Origin: Hymenopus coronatus
Taxonomy: Eukaryota; Arthropoda; Insecta; Mantodea; Hymenopodidae
Direction: 5' to 3'
Assembly (NCBI GenBank): GCA_030762935.1
Contig: CM060883.1
Span: forward strand, 54,148,001 to 54,212,000
DNA length: 64,000 nt
The position numbers and the translations under genes are program-made. The notes beneath the pieces are model-generated. The model ran no database searches, was not told the DNA's origin, and saw only the letters and a program-made list of their open reading frames with translations. The stretch's first letter is position 1, and every line of letters starts with the position of its first letter. Below are positions 1-13,394 of the stretch, piece by piece.

Positions 1-442
1 TGCTTTAAAGAAAGTTTATTAAACTATATGCTAGAACAAACAGTTGCTAATATGTAGTTAATATCCATTATTTTATTTTATTATACATTTGCAACCATTT
101 TTAACAATCCTTCAGTTCTTAAAGAACTTTCTGTTAAAACCAACAGTCAGTTGAGCTAGGGTCAACCAGGATGCTTAAATTTACCACTCATACCTTTACA
201 TTTTCCTGGTTTCTCTCTGAACCAGAGTCTCTGCTCCTCAACAGGCACTGGCTACAAGTCCTGAGGGGCGTAAGTCTACATATGAGGAGGGAATATAAGT
301 TAAAAACATCTTTTTATCTAATGGTTGTCCTATGATAGCTAGTTTAGTGTTTTGTATGGCATGTATGCTAATGTTCATAGACATAAATTTATTTAAATTA
401 AATTAAATAACTCAGAAGTTTGAGACAAGTGAAGTTTTAATC
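1..442. other. Intron sequence, no recognised feature
   Basis: AT-rich sequence upstream of the first PLE fragment and presumably inside an ATP8A intron. I looked for the ATP8A exon that should precede 1908 (the conserved stretch ending just before VPETI) and do not see it, so that exon lies upstream of the window. Confidence 0.5.
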
Positions 443-502
443 AATGTGATGTTGAAAATGAGTCGGAATAGTAACACTCACCTCACTTATATGTAATTGT
501 TC

Positions 503-540
503 AAAACATATGTTTCAAGGGCAATTGCCCTCTTCTTCAG
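503..540 (-). ncRNA. Hammerhead-ribozyme-like motif in PLE 1
   Basis: Minus strand: CTGAAGA, a perfect AGGGC-AATT-GCCCT type hairpin, then TGAAAC and the palindrome ACATATGT. This is the order core1, stem II, core2, short self-complementary stem III of the dimeric hammerheads described for Penelope-like elements. Core 1 deviates at one position from CTGATGA. It sits at the 3' end of the element. Activity is not implied. Confidence 0.55.
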
Positions 541-1220
541 TTGAAGTCTGACTGATGGCTGCTATTTGTGCTCTGTGGTCTATTACGGTGGAGCCATCTG
601 GTGTTCTCAGTAGAAGTTCAAAATCATGTGGCGGTATTTCAAAATTCATCAGTTGGTCTTTTTGTTGTGTAATGAGAATATTCTCCCAAACTGTAAGTTC
701 TGCCGGGTTGTTTACAGGTTTTAGCAATTTTATGTCATTTTGTATTTCATGATGTGATGTCCAAAAATGGTATGCTACTGCCGATTTATCTGTTTGTTTC
801 TGTTTGATATGTCTGAAATGTTCCTTTAGCCTTGTTTCCAGTCTTCTTTTTGTTTGGCCAATGTAACATGATTTGCAGTCCTTGCAATCAATTCTGTAGA
901 TGCCTGATCTCTGGTTTGTAGGTATGGGGTCTTTAATGTCTGTTTTCAATGCATTTTTTATGTTGAATTGGTTACTTGAAGCTAAACTTATATTGTATTT
1001 CTTGAAAATTTTTTTGAATTTCCTATCTGCTGTTGGGTGATAGGTGAATTTTTTATATATAACTTTCGGTTTTTGTATGGACAAAGTGGTGATTTGTTTT
1101 AAGGTTAATTTCTCCTTATGTTTTTTAATTTTTTGGTCAATGATGTCTGGGTTAAAACCATTGGCTGAGGCTATATGTCTTAGTTGGAGGTATTCTGTGT
1201 TGTACTCTCCTGGGTCAAGT
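515..1220 (-). pseudogene. Penelope-like element ORF, C-terminal part with GIY-YIG endonuclease
   Basis: Open on the minus strand from the inverted repeat to a stop at 515, about 235 codons. The N-terminal part (EYNTEYLQLRHIASANGFNP) resembles the C-terminal end of PLE reverse transcriptases. It is followed by IYKKFTYHP and then SGIYRIDCKDCKSCYIGQTK and RRLETRLKEHF, a clear GIY-YIG nuclease core with a CxxC pair between the GIY and YIG blocks, as in PLEs. AELTVWENILI follows. The frame has no internal stops, so the copy is fairly young, but the reverse transcriptase palm is missing. Confidence 0.85.
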
Positions 1221-1260
1221 GGTGAGTGTTACTATTCCGACTCATTTTCAACATCACATT

Positions 1261-1907
1261 ATTTAAATTACTTTATAAATATTAAAAAAAAGTAATAAAA
1301 GCTGCACAGAATTAAAACTTTTAAGCAGTGAAACAGCAAAAAAATAAAAATAGATAAATAATTATCCTTATTTAGTTGAAACCAAATTAGAGGTATATCA
1401 CTGTCTATGATAAAATTGAACAATTATTCCAATTAAGATGTGTTGATCGAATATATGTGGCTAACTTATCATTGTTAAAAAGTGGTCAGCAGTCGATCAA
1501 ATTCACTTTCAGTTGCGTGTAATATGGTTGACTCAAGACCTGATGCCAGGTTGAATTGGATGTTTTTTCATCTGGTTTCAGTTTCACATTATAGGGATAA
1601 TTAATTATAGAGTATTAATCAGTGTGAGATAATTAACAAAACTGTGTTCGTCCGATAAAAAAAAAATGTGTATGCTGGATAACTACAAGAAATATTTTTT
1701 GAGGAAATTAGAAGTAAAAATGTTGTAAAAGGTCATTGATTCTAATCAGGGTGATGCTATTTGCTTCTGCAGAACACAAACCTATTATCTCCTTAGACAC
1801 AGCATGTAATACTGGTTCAGTACATTTTGTTTACTTTATCATAGCATTTACTTTAGTGTATCATAGCATTTGAAATACTGAACATTAATTTTTTCCTCTT
1901 GTTGCAG
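1261..1907. other. Intron sequence, no recognised feature
   Basis: AT-rich sequence between PLE 1 and the first ATP8A exon. It ends in a pyrimidine-rich acceptor region (tttttcctcttgttgcag). Nothing else could be supported. Confidence 0.5.
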
Positions 1908-2060
1908 GTACCTGAAACAATAGCGGCACTCGTCAAGGCTGATATCCATGTCTGGGTCCTTACAGGAGACAAACAAGAGACTGCTATTAATATAGGCTAC
2001 TCATGTAAATTGATAGTTCACGGGATGCCCCTACTCATTATTAATGAAGATAGTTTAGAT
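1908..2060 (+). CDS. ATP8A: ATP8A exon: P domain with TGD motif
   Basis: Encodes 51 residues beginning [20 protein letters not shown] and continuing through [15 protein letters not shown] to NEDSLD. The TGD triplet (1962-1970) is one of the invariant P-type ATPase loops that contact the phosphorylated aspartate and Mg-ATP. It is preceded by a pyrimidine tract and ttgttgcag acceptor ending at 1907, and followed by a gttagt donor at 2061. It starts and ends in phase 0. The vertebrate ATP8A counterpart is nearly identical around [12 protein letters not shown]. Confidence 0.96.
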
Positions 2061-5000
2061 GTTAGTATTTTTTAACAAAATCTTTTGTGTGTATTAATAT
2101 TTGTGAATGATAATGTTAAAGGGTATTTTATTGCAGTTACAATAACATTTTATTAACATTTATTGATTGCTCAGAAAAAAGAGTAAAGAGCATAAAATGG
2201 CCAAATTAAAAAAGATTATTATTGTAGTGATGGTGATGATGGTGGTGGTGGTGGTGGTGGTGGTGGTGGTGGTGGTGATGATGATGATGATGATGATGAT
2301 GATAATGGTGTCAACGACAATGAGGAAGTAAAAATAAAACATATTTTGTTAACAGATTGCCATTAAACTACAGAAGTAAAAGTGCTACCTGTTGATTGTT
2401 CATTGCAAGGAAGCCTGCTTATTTCAATATGACTAAATTTTGAAATTTTGTTAGTGAAAATGTAGATGAATTAGTTATTTACCTCAAGATAGTTTTGAGG
2501 TGGATTTTAATTAGACATTACATTATCTTGACTGTTGTTGGGATTATTGACATAGGTTTATAACTACTTTCTTTTAACTTGTCTTCGTTTTTGTAAATTG
2601 GTATTACTTTTAAGAATTTTAAATATTTTGGGGAAAATCCTTCAGTAAACATTTATTAATATAAAAGGTCAAAGGGACTAAAATATAAATGATTTCTTTA
2701 ATGGGATTATTGGACATGTCATAATAGCACATGTTTAAGTAGCTTTTCAAAACTACTAAATAATAATAATAATAATGATGATAACGATGACAGCTGCTGC
2801 TACTACAATAATCTTTATTGCTCATAGATTTGTTTTTATAAATTTCAAACCTTGCTAAGTTTTATGTACAATTTGTTTACATTTTCACTTTTACAAGCGG
2901 TTATAATTCATTCATGGAATAGATGCATTTCTTAAATAGGTACGTTTTAAGTTCCCTCTTAAAGCTTTTGCATTTAAAAGTTTTATATTGGATGGCAACT
3001 TATTAACCAATAAGACTATTAATGGTAATTAAAGTGCAGTGACAGCCACAATAAATAAATAGGCAAAACTTGCATCTCTTCTACATATTGATTAATACGA
3101 GGGGCATACTGAAAGTCTCGAGCAACCCATTGTAAAAATTTAAATTTCAACAATGTAACGAAACGAATTGCAGGATCGTAATCTACAGACTATAAGCCAC
3201 ATGTAGATATATTGTGACATCATTAGCTTCTATCACGTGACCACAGATGGTGTTTGAAAAATGGCTGACATTGATGATTCGTTTTCACAGCGTGCTGTCA
3301 TTGAATTCCTTATGAAAGAAGGAAAATCTGCTCCTGAAATTCATCTCAGACTTCAACGTGCGTATGGAGGTGTCTGCATGGGTGCCAGCAGTGTTAGAAG
3401 ATGGGTGAAACATTTCAAAGATGGAAACACGAGTCTGCAAAATGCGCCTCGTAGCGGGCGTCCTCGAACTGCCTCTACAGAACGCAACAAGGAAAGAGTT
3501 GATGAGCTCATTACAGGAGATAGGCATTTCACTGTGAATGAAATTGCTGCGAAACTTGGAATAGGACATAGTGCAGTGCAAGAAATGATCCACAGCTTGG
3601 GTTATCGAAAGGTCTGTGTCCGTTGGGTTCCCCCGTTTATTGACTGAAGACCACAAACTTCAGAGAAGAACCTTTGCACAAAACCTTCTTCAGAGATTTC
3701 ATAATGAAGGTGATGAATTTTTGACGTGTATTGTGACTGGAGATGAGAGCTGGTTCCATCACTATGAGCCAGAAACGAAACGTCAGAGTATGGAATGGCA
3801 CCACTTGAACTCACCATCGAAGAAGAAAGCGAAGACAGTGCAGTCTGTAGGAAAAGTTATGGGAAGTGTCTTTTGGGATGCACAAGGTTGCATTCTGGTT
3901 GACTTTCTTGAACCTGGACAAACCACAAATTCTGCCCGCTACATCAAGACACTTCTGAAGCTCTGTCGGGCTTTGCGTCATAAATGCCCTGGAAAGAGGA
4001 TCATCCTTCAACAGGATAATGCATGTCTGCATACTGCCCATGCCACTATGGAGATCAGGGCATTAGGGTGAGAAACTCTTCCACATCCTCCCTACAGTCC
4101 CGACTTGGCATCTTCCGACTACCATCTTTTCGGTTCTGTGAAGGAGCAGATGTGTGGCCAACGCTACGAGATGCTGGAGGATATTCGGAAAGCAGTGCAT
4201 CAGGGTCTGCGGGCAGCTGGAACAGAGTTCTGTCACAAGGGCATTTTCAAACTTGTAGAACGATGGGAAAAATGTGTGCAAAACAATGGAGACTATGTCG
4301 AAAAGTGAAAGAAAGTCTGTAGATTATGGTGATGTGTTTGGGTTGGCTTAAAAATAAATATTAAGATTGTAAAACAGTGTTGCTCGTGACTTTCAGTATG
4401 CCCCTCGTACAAACATTCTAACTTACTTTACTCTTTTTTTTTTTATAGCAAAATGTGTACTTCAGTATTGTAGTAAGAATAGATTATAAATTTGAAATTG
4501 AGTAATATGATACCTTTCATAGAACATTATATAGTATTTTAATACATAATCAGTGCAGGTTTAATTTTTTATTTGTGGCTAATTGACCATTACCTACATA
4601 AAACTGCCAAAATCATTTTTATTTTATTCCTCTAAGTATGTTGCTGAAACAATTGTTGCAGAATACTCGGGAAGTAATTGCAAGACATAGTGCAGAATTT
4701 GGAGATCAGTTGAGAAAACAGAATGAAGTTGCTTTAGTCATTGATGGAAAAACACTTAAATATGCTTTAAGTTGTGATATAAGAAGGGATTTCTTAGATC
4801 TCTGCACAAGTTGTAATGTGGTGATTTGCTGCAGAGTTTCACCCATTCAAAAGGCTGAGGTAAGGCATTTTTAAATATTTTAATGTTTAAGCATTAGCAG
4901 AACCTGCAGCTTGACTTGGTATCATTGCTTTAAATGCTCCCTAACTTTATCATTGTCTTCTTAGTCTCCTTGTCTTTCACCTCCCTGTATATCTCTCTTT

Positions 5001-8000
5001 TCACTCTCCCAATCACACCCCTCTATTGCCCTCACACCTTCTCTCGTCGCCACTTATATGCAACATGACATTTTCAAAATTTTATGTGTATGGTTAAGAA
5101 TATTGGAATAAAAGTTGATGCTACTCCAGATCGATTAAATCAAGCATTTCTAGACAGCTTGTATCTCTTCATTATGTTTGTAAGCAAGCAGTGCTGTATT
5201 ATTTCCTATAATAATTGGTTCATGGACTTGAATAAAGTAACAAAAGATTTTTTTCTCATAATGAAATATTGGAATGTGGTATTTATAGGAAATCTACTAC
5301 ATTAAGAAGAATAAGTATAACCCAAAAACACATCAACATGTAGTTTTCCAAAGTCTAAAATATAAATTAATTAATATACCTCTAACAAATAAGGAGTACA
5401 AAAAAGAATGAAACTATATCAATGTGGGTGCCAGTAACAGTTTTAGCAGTCAATTATGTAGTTCATCATATGCTGAAACAACATGAGAATAGGAAAACAG
5501 TTAAAACAGTTGCTACCTATTACATTCAACTACTAAAAGCAATACAAAATATAAGAAATTTACATATCATCCTATATGTTTTCCAAAGTTTAAAAAAATA
5601 AAATAAATTATAATATAATAGTAGCACCTCAAAATAATTCTACTTTAAGAAGTTTATTAAACAAACCTTTGAATAAAACCATAGATGCATTAAATAAATT
5701 TGGAATGTACAAAATAGATTGCAGTAACTGTAATGGTATCTATATTGGAAAAATTTAATGACATCTAAGAACTTGTTTAAAGGAACATCAAAGAAATATA
5801 AAATCGAAGCAAGTAGAAAAGTCAGCAGTTGATAAAATTGAAGCAAGTAGAAAAGTCAGTTTTGGGCTGCTAACCATGAAATAGGACAAGAGTTTAAATT
5901 ATTAAAAGCTGTTAGTTTTGTGGTGGACAAGAGGCGCGGAGATGGGTTTTCTCCAGTGCTCCAGTTTCCCCCACCATCGCATTTCACCGGTGCTCCATCT
6001 TTATTCCATGTATCATCAATGTCATCCTGTGGTACCAGAAGTAGTAAAAGCAGGCATTAAACACTATATATGTAAAAAGCTGTTAAGTGTACCATCACAG
6101 TGGATATTTGGGAAAAAATTAACATTCCTAGTAATGACAACAAAATTATAATTTTTTAAAAATCCTTTTCTAATGTCATCTTTCAATTCATCCAATCAAA
6201 AAGTCAACCAAATTCTTGAAACCAGCTAGCAGTTCTGAGATGGCAGTCCCACCTGGAAGCAGCAGATGCCTTACATGTCTACCACCAAAGGGCAGTAAGA
6301 TTCCAAGCTAACATATACAGTTAGAGAAGGAGAGAGATTAGACAACCAACCAGCTAGAATGATGACGACATGGTAAACATGTAGAAACGTGTCCTAAATC
6401 AGTACAACTTAGATCTAAAGATAATATGTAAATGTGGTCATCCCCTACAGTTTTCAACTATCACTATAAGCTGGGAAGTTATGAAGGGTTTGCTTTTATC
6501 ACCATCTACGTTTAGCAAGAACTTAAGAAGAATGTTAACCTGGACATTATGGCTATTTTATTGTTCCAGGTACTCCTAATCTAACTTATATGGGATTTTA
6601 ATCATAGCCAAAGTGCTCTGTCAACACTAAGGCTAACAGAGTTAACAATTGCAAAATATGCTGAAATAGGATTACACATTAATACTAAGAAATCTAAGTG
6701 TATATTAATATCAAAAGTCATGTACTCTTTATCTAAATGCGTAGCAAAATGACATCAGCATCAGCGACACAGAAACACCAAGAATTCCAAACACTTATTG
6801 AAAATCTGAAATAGATAGGTTGGGTCCACAAGTTTCAGTATAATTTCCCTCTTCACGAAGGTTCACTAGAAGACACCTTATTGCTTATTTCCAAAATCGT
6901 CCCACGTGACATCACTGCTCTCTTCTGTCACTGACTCACCACTAGATATTTCCAAGAATGGAAACTTCTACAAACAAAAAGGAGTTGCAATAGAAAGTAT
7001 ACTCAGCCTGATTAAGGCTAACTTTTACATGGAAATGTTTGAGGAAATAGCCCGGAAAACAGCCATTCTTTAATCCAAAGTATGATGGAATATTTATTTA
7101 TCTATTTATTTATTTGGGAAGTTTAAGTTAGTAATAGGGAATGTGATAGTAGAGGTGCATGCTAATTGCCTGTGCATATGAAAGATGTAGACCACTGTAT
7201 TACAAATATTAAAATTACTTTCTTACCTTAGAAGTTTGAATAGTATAGAAAATGTTTCTTATGTTTATTATTCAGGTACATATTTTGGGACAGGTTAATA
7301 GATTTACGAACATGTAAAAGTATTCCTGCAGGACCAAATTCCAGCACACCTATGGGGCTGATATGATCAATTGACAGCATTGTTAACAAACAAACAAATA
7401 ATTTATTTTACATTTTTTTGGGATCATCAGCTTTAGTCATCTTCCATCATTTGGGTTTCTACAATCACCTTTTATTAATTATATCAAACTTCTTCTTGCC
7501 TTTGTTTTACACACCAGCATAATAAACTTTCCTTTAAACATGCTGTGTTTTTACAACAGATGTTTCCAATTAACTCTGCTTGATTGTGTTTGTTTACTTA
7601 TATGTAAACAGCAACCAAAAATGATCACTTGAAGGCAATAAAAGCTATACTACTTTTCAAATTATTTTCCGTTAATGTTTCTTGTAGATTTTAGGACCTC
7701 ATATTGAATGATGCAAATAATTTACTACTTTACAGGTCGTTGATCTGGTGACAACACATACAAAGTGTGTAACATTAGCAATCGGTGATGGTGCCAATGA
7801 TGTTGCAATGATACAGAAAGCCCATGTTGGGATTGGAATCTCAGGTGTTGAAGGTCTCCAAGCTGCATGTGCATCTGATTATTCAATAGCACAGGTACAT
7901 TTATCTTATCTATACAAGTGTTTTTGTGGAGTTAGTTTTTAGCACTACTTCATTTAATTATCTTATCTACATGCAATTACTAATTGAACAGGGCGACATG

Positions 8001-11000
8001 ATACAGAAAACCCTGCCATGTAAATGAAAATGAAGATTGCTAATTTCTATTGAAAACTAATAATCACATCTATGAACTTCCAAATTTAGTAGCACAATCT
8101 AGCTTCATGTGCTCTAGGCATTTGCACAATCTATTTTCTTAACCTGCATTATTTGAATAAGTGTTCTTAAGTCCCAAAATGTGCCAAATGTGGGAAATCA
8201 GAATTATGCTATTGTAAATATGAGGTAACACAAATTATTACAAATGTAATAAAATCAAAGGAATCATAAACATCTGGTTAGCTAAATAAATTATACGAGG
8301 GTCACTTTTACTTTCTCCACAGGTACTATGTACATAGTTTATAGAGAAGGTATTGCATTTCACACAAATATTTGATACCAAGATTTCACTGGAAATACAC
8401 ATTTTATGGTCCTCTGTACCCAAAAAAAGCATTTTTAGAAAGTGTTGGTGTGCAGGCGGTGTGCATGCGCGCACATTTTTCTAATTTTTTTTTATTTAGG
8501 TCTCAAAACAGGTATTTCTCATGAAATCTTGGTATTACATTTTTGGGTGGAACATAATACCATCCTTATACACTATGTACATAGTATGTGCAGAGAAAGT
8601 AAAAATGTTCAATTGCAAAAAAATGTCCTTAAACATAAAAAGGTAGTGGTTGCATAACTTATATGTATTGCCACTGCCATCTTTAGTACTTTTTGGAAAT
8701 TAGCAGGAACTGGTAATGAGAGTTTGAAATGCAGAGTTTAAATGTTGTAAAAATAATAACAAAAAATACACAATGATAATTATATTATTATATCATCAAT
8801 ATTATTATTAATAATAGTAATAATGATGATGATAAAAAAAGAAATGCAACACAAAAATTGTCAATGGTATAATTACCATTGGTTTTTAAATAATTACATT
8901 GATGTTCCTGAAGAAAGAAAAATGTTCTTTTACAAAGAATAAGAAATCTCTTCTGTTTTATTAGATTACACATTTTTGTTATACAGTAAAACACCGTGAT
9001 TATGCTCCTGATTATAACATTTTCCCATTCATTATGCTATTTTCAAAGTCCATGGGTGTTTCATATTAACACTGCATGATTTTACTCCCTTTAATGCTGC
9101 CAAATCCTACTGTTGGTGCTTTTTTAGGGTAACAAAAGAATACAAATACCTATTTAAACAAATTGCAAAATTTTGAATGTTTTAAAATTATGTTGAGAAA
9201 ATAGTTTAACTGCACTCAACAGTTGAGGGCTCAAACATTTTATTTGGAAAACCCCTATAGTCCTTACTATCAGTTTTACAACAGTACTTTTTCTTGAAAA
9301 GAATTTGCACTTTCAAAACGCTTCCTGTCAATGTGTTTTATCCTTTTAGTGTTTCTTTAAATTTTGTGCAGTGTATATCAAATTCTTGTACAGTAGTACA
9401 ACAAATTATATATGTAATGATTAGTGGTAAGAATATATGGCAATCAACAATCAAAGATTTCTTTCGTAAGAAATAATCTCTTTCTCTTCATTTGCACTGT
9501 ACCCTACTTGAATATTCAGAAACATTTATTGTACTGTATTACCTATTAAACTGTCTCAAAATTGCTTTTTCATACCTAATAAATCATATCCCATGCATAA
9601 AGCTATCCTGATTATTATGCATTTAGGCCTCAGTCTCTTGAAGAGAGTAACTACAGAGTTTTACTGTATTTTCTGTTCCACAAAATGTAGTTTAAATTTC
9701 GAGAAATCTATAAAAAATAAAGGAAACACATTTTTTAGTATCTTTTAAGCAATTTAATTGCATTATTTTAGTTTTTCAAACATGACACTAGATGAGGAAT
9801 GACACAAGATTTGTTATAAAGATCAAGAAGTATGAGTGAAACTAATACTAGGTTTTAATTTTGCAGTTTCGGTTTCTTCTGAAACTTCTGTTTGTACATG
9901 GAGCATGGAATTATAATAGAATGTGCAAGCTAATCCTGTACAGCTTCTATAAAAACATATGTTTGTATGTTATTGAACTGTGGTTTGCCATTTATTCTGG
10001 GTGGTCGGGACAAATCCTATTTGAAAGATGGACGATAGGATTGTACAATGTGGTAAGTACAGAAATGTAAGCAATGTATTATAATTATGATCACAAGTGA
10101 TGGCACAAATAAGTGGAACACAAAAAATACTTTTTGCAGTGCCATCACTTTTGACCCTCTCTGCTTTTAATAGTACAAGCATAATAAACAGTAATCATTA
10201 CAGATTTGAGGATTTTTAGAGATGTGAATAATAGTTATTTGTGATGCAAAAGTTAAAAGCAAGATTTTTATTCTGTGAGCAGAATAAAATTGCATTGAAT
10301 GTGTGTCATATTGTATTATTTTCTACACAGTTGTCAATATTTATGGGCAAATTATAGATTATGCTTTGAACATGTGTATTATATACTATTTTTACACCAT
10401 ATATTTATGGATGCATTATAGATTATGAATTAGATTCTCTAATGAATCAATGAAATTATGCTTAGATAATTCCCAGATAATCTGCTATCTACTGTGATCC
10501 CCAAAAGTTTGTGTGATTAAACTTCTTTAATACTGTTTTTATAAACGTTCAACCCCATGTTGGAATTATTGTTAGATATATTGAGCCACATTATTTTAGT
10601 TTTTTGTATGTTACATTTAGATTTATGGACTCTCAAGTATTTTGTTAATGAGTTAACTGCATTGCTTAAATTCTTGTATAATAGCTCTGAATATTGATTT
10701 GAATGTTAACTCCTATAGATTATAGATGGTTTTGATTCTCATTTGTCTCTCTGAATAAAAATTCTGGTTTGTTGATTACAGCTGTTTACAGCAGCACCAC
10801 CATTAGCAATGGGCCTATTTGATAAGGTCTGCTCTGCAGAAACGATGTTAAAGTACCCAGCATTGTACAAACCATCACAGAATGCCGATCTTTTTAATGT
10901 AAGAGTGTTCTGGGTTTGGATACTGAATTCACTGGGTCACTCAATATTGTTGTTTTGGTTACCACTGTTTGCTGCAGAGAAAGATATTCTCTGGAGTAAT

Positions 11001-13322
11001 GGTCGAGAAGGAGGCTATCTCCTTTTAGGAAACATTGTGTATACAGTAAGTAGAAACTAGTTTATTACTGTTAAATACATTTTTATTGTATTTAACTGCG
11101 TACATGTGTAATGCCACATTCTTATTAAAATATTCCATATATGAATTCTATCATCAGCATTGGCACTTGCACATGCACATTGTGAACATTTTATCAAGAA
11201 AATAAATTAGTTTTCAATTTAAATGTTTAATTTAATTCCAGTATGTGGTGGTAACCGTGTGCCTGAAGGCAGGATTGGTAACCAATGCATGGACGTGGTT
11301 AACACATCTTGCAATATGGGGTTCCATTGCAACTTGGTTTATATTTCTAGTCATTTACAGGTATGGCATTCCTGTGCATATTTTACGTATACAAATTAAA
11401 GATTGTTGTTGCTGATATGGGTGATTGTGCTGCTCTCTGGTTTCCTGGTGGTGAACTTTAAGTGGTTGTCTTATGGCAGTAATTCAAAATTCATTACTTG
11501 TCATGCTTTTTCAAATGTGGATTTGTTCTCAAACTGTCAATTGTGTTGGTATTTTGACAGGTTTTAGTATTGTAATATCTTGTTGAAAATGTTGTGCTGG
11601 GTGGTCCAAAAAATCAGCAATAGCACACCATTTTTGGATCTCCCATGTTATTGGGTAGTTAAATCTGTGTTATTGTTATACATCAAAGTTTTGTATTTGT
11701 TTTACTTTATGTTTGCATAATTACTCTTTGCAAAGTGGCTTTTGTATAAAATTAAAGTGTCAAATGGTTATATTGCAATTATAAAGATATGTTAAAAGTA
11801 TTCTTTAGAGCTTCTTTGTGCTCACTCTAAGTTGTCAAATATTAGGATGAATTAATGTGTAATTAAATATATTTTTGCAGCAATTTCTGGCCTACGTTTC
11901 CAGTGGGAGCTGTTATGTTAGGGATGGATCGTATGATGTACTCTTCTCCTGTGTTTTGGTTGGGGCTCTTCCTTATACCCTTTGCTGCGCTTGTACCAGA
12001 TATTTCCTATAAAGTGTAAGTAATTATATATGTTTATGGTATTTTGATAGATGCATTTGAAGAGTACATGGTACTCTGAGCATATGAATGCTATGCAGCA
12101 GTGAAGTATGTTTGGTGTATCTCATTAACTACTGAGGAGTGAAATGCCCTGAAACTTTTACAGCTTTTGAATAAGTTTTAAGGGAAAATTTTGGTGTTTA
12201 GTTTACTCCATTTGATTGATTTTATACTAAACATAAAATGTATTAAACGTTTGTTGAAAACCTGGGTGACGTTTAAGTATATTTTTTCTGAAACATTTTG
12301 CAGTATAAAATTACAATTTTTTATGCATTTGTAGCATTAAAATCAATTGACTTTACTTATTTACTGAAAAAGGAATTATTTTCATTTCCAATTTTAAAAA
12401 GCTTAATTTTCTAAGGTCTTTTTCATTTTTTATGGCTCAAAAAAGCTTTTTTTTTTCATTTTAACTTGTTGAAAGTACTGATAAATGTTTATTAAGATGT
12501 TTAATATATGTGTGTGTGTAAAATTTCAGCTTTCTGACTTGAATAGTTTATGGAAAATGGTTCCTAAGTGTCCAAAAATGTGCTTCTGAGAAAAGAGAGT
12601 TTGAAAATTCACTTTAGTGTTTTAACTTGCTGAGAACAGCCTCTATACATACCAATAATCTGGATCTTCATTCTGGACTGTTCTTGAATCTGTGTAATCC
12701 TCATCTTAGCCCTGTTAGATTTTATTTAAAAAGTTGGTGATGTCGCTGAATTTTGTAGAAGGGGAAGAGGAATGGGTATATCTTAGCTTAAAGTAATTAT
12801 GTAGAAGCTTAGAACAGTGAAGCACCAATGAACTAAATTTATTAAATCTATTTAAAAAACAGTAAGTGAAACAATAAGTGTCTAAATCTTGACTCATAAA
12901 TTTAATTTAATATCTTAGCTTGATATAAAAAGATGCCAGTGATGCATTCCATGTTTAAAACATGGTTTAATTGCCTCAAAATAGACTTTAACGCTATAAG
13001 TATTTATATTTTTAATCTACCAACTTCAGGGAATCGTTTAATGACAGAGCACCATGTTCCCTTAAACCACTGACAAGAGTACATGAATAATGTTTATTAT
13101 ATTTCATATGTATATTATATTAATTCTCATTTTTAACAAATGAAAGTAAGATAAACTTCTATGTATTTTTTAGATGTTTTTTTATATCCATTCGCATGCT
13201 AATATCCTAAAACTTGTGGAACAATTGTCTTGAAATTTACTGCATATTTTCTAGAATGTATAAATGAAAAGCTGATATATATATAGTAAATGTAAATTAA
13301 TTTAAAATTGAATTTCAATTTA

Positions 13323-13394
<72 letters not shown>

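Larger units (their letters stand above)
443..1260 (-). mobile_element. Penelope-like element 1, 5'-truncated, flanked by a 40-bp inverted repeat
   Basis: A 3' PLE fragment on the minus strand. It carries the end of the reverse transcriptase region and a GIY-YIG endonuclease, then a hammerhead-like hairpin at 503-540. It is bounded by a perfect 40-bp inverted repeat, 443-482 and 1221-1260 (rc of ggtgagtgttactattccga and 20 more bases). The arm at 443-482 is the natural 3' terminus; the arm at 1221-1260 is an inverted copy of it attached to the truncated 5' end. No target duplication could be identified. Confidence 0.8.

Noticed and set aside
3285..4281. Antisense ORFs across the mariner.
   Set aside because: Shadows of the transposase on the opposite strand.
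4638..4661. ATG upstream of the exon at 4662 as a start codon.
   Set aside because: It lies in the intron before a strong acceptor; homology begins exactly after the acceptor.
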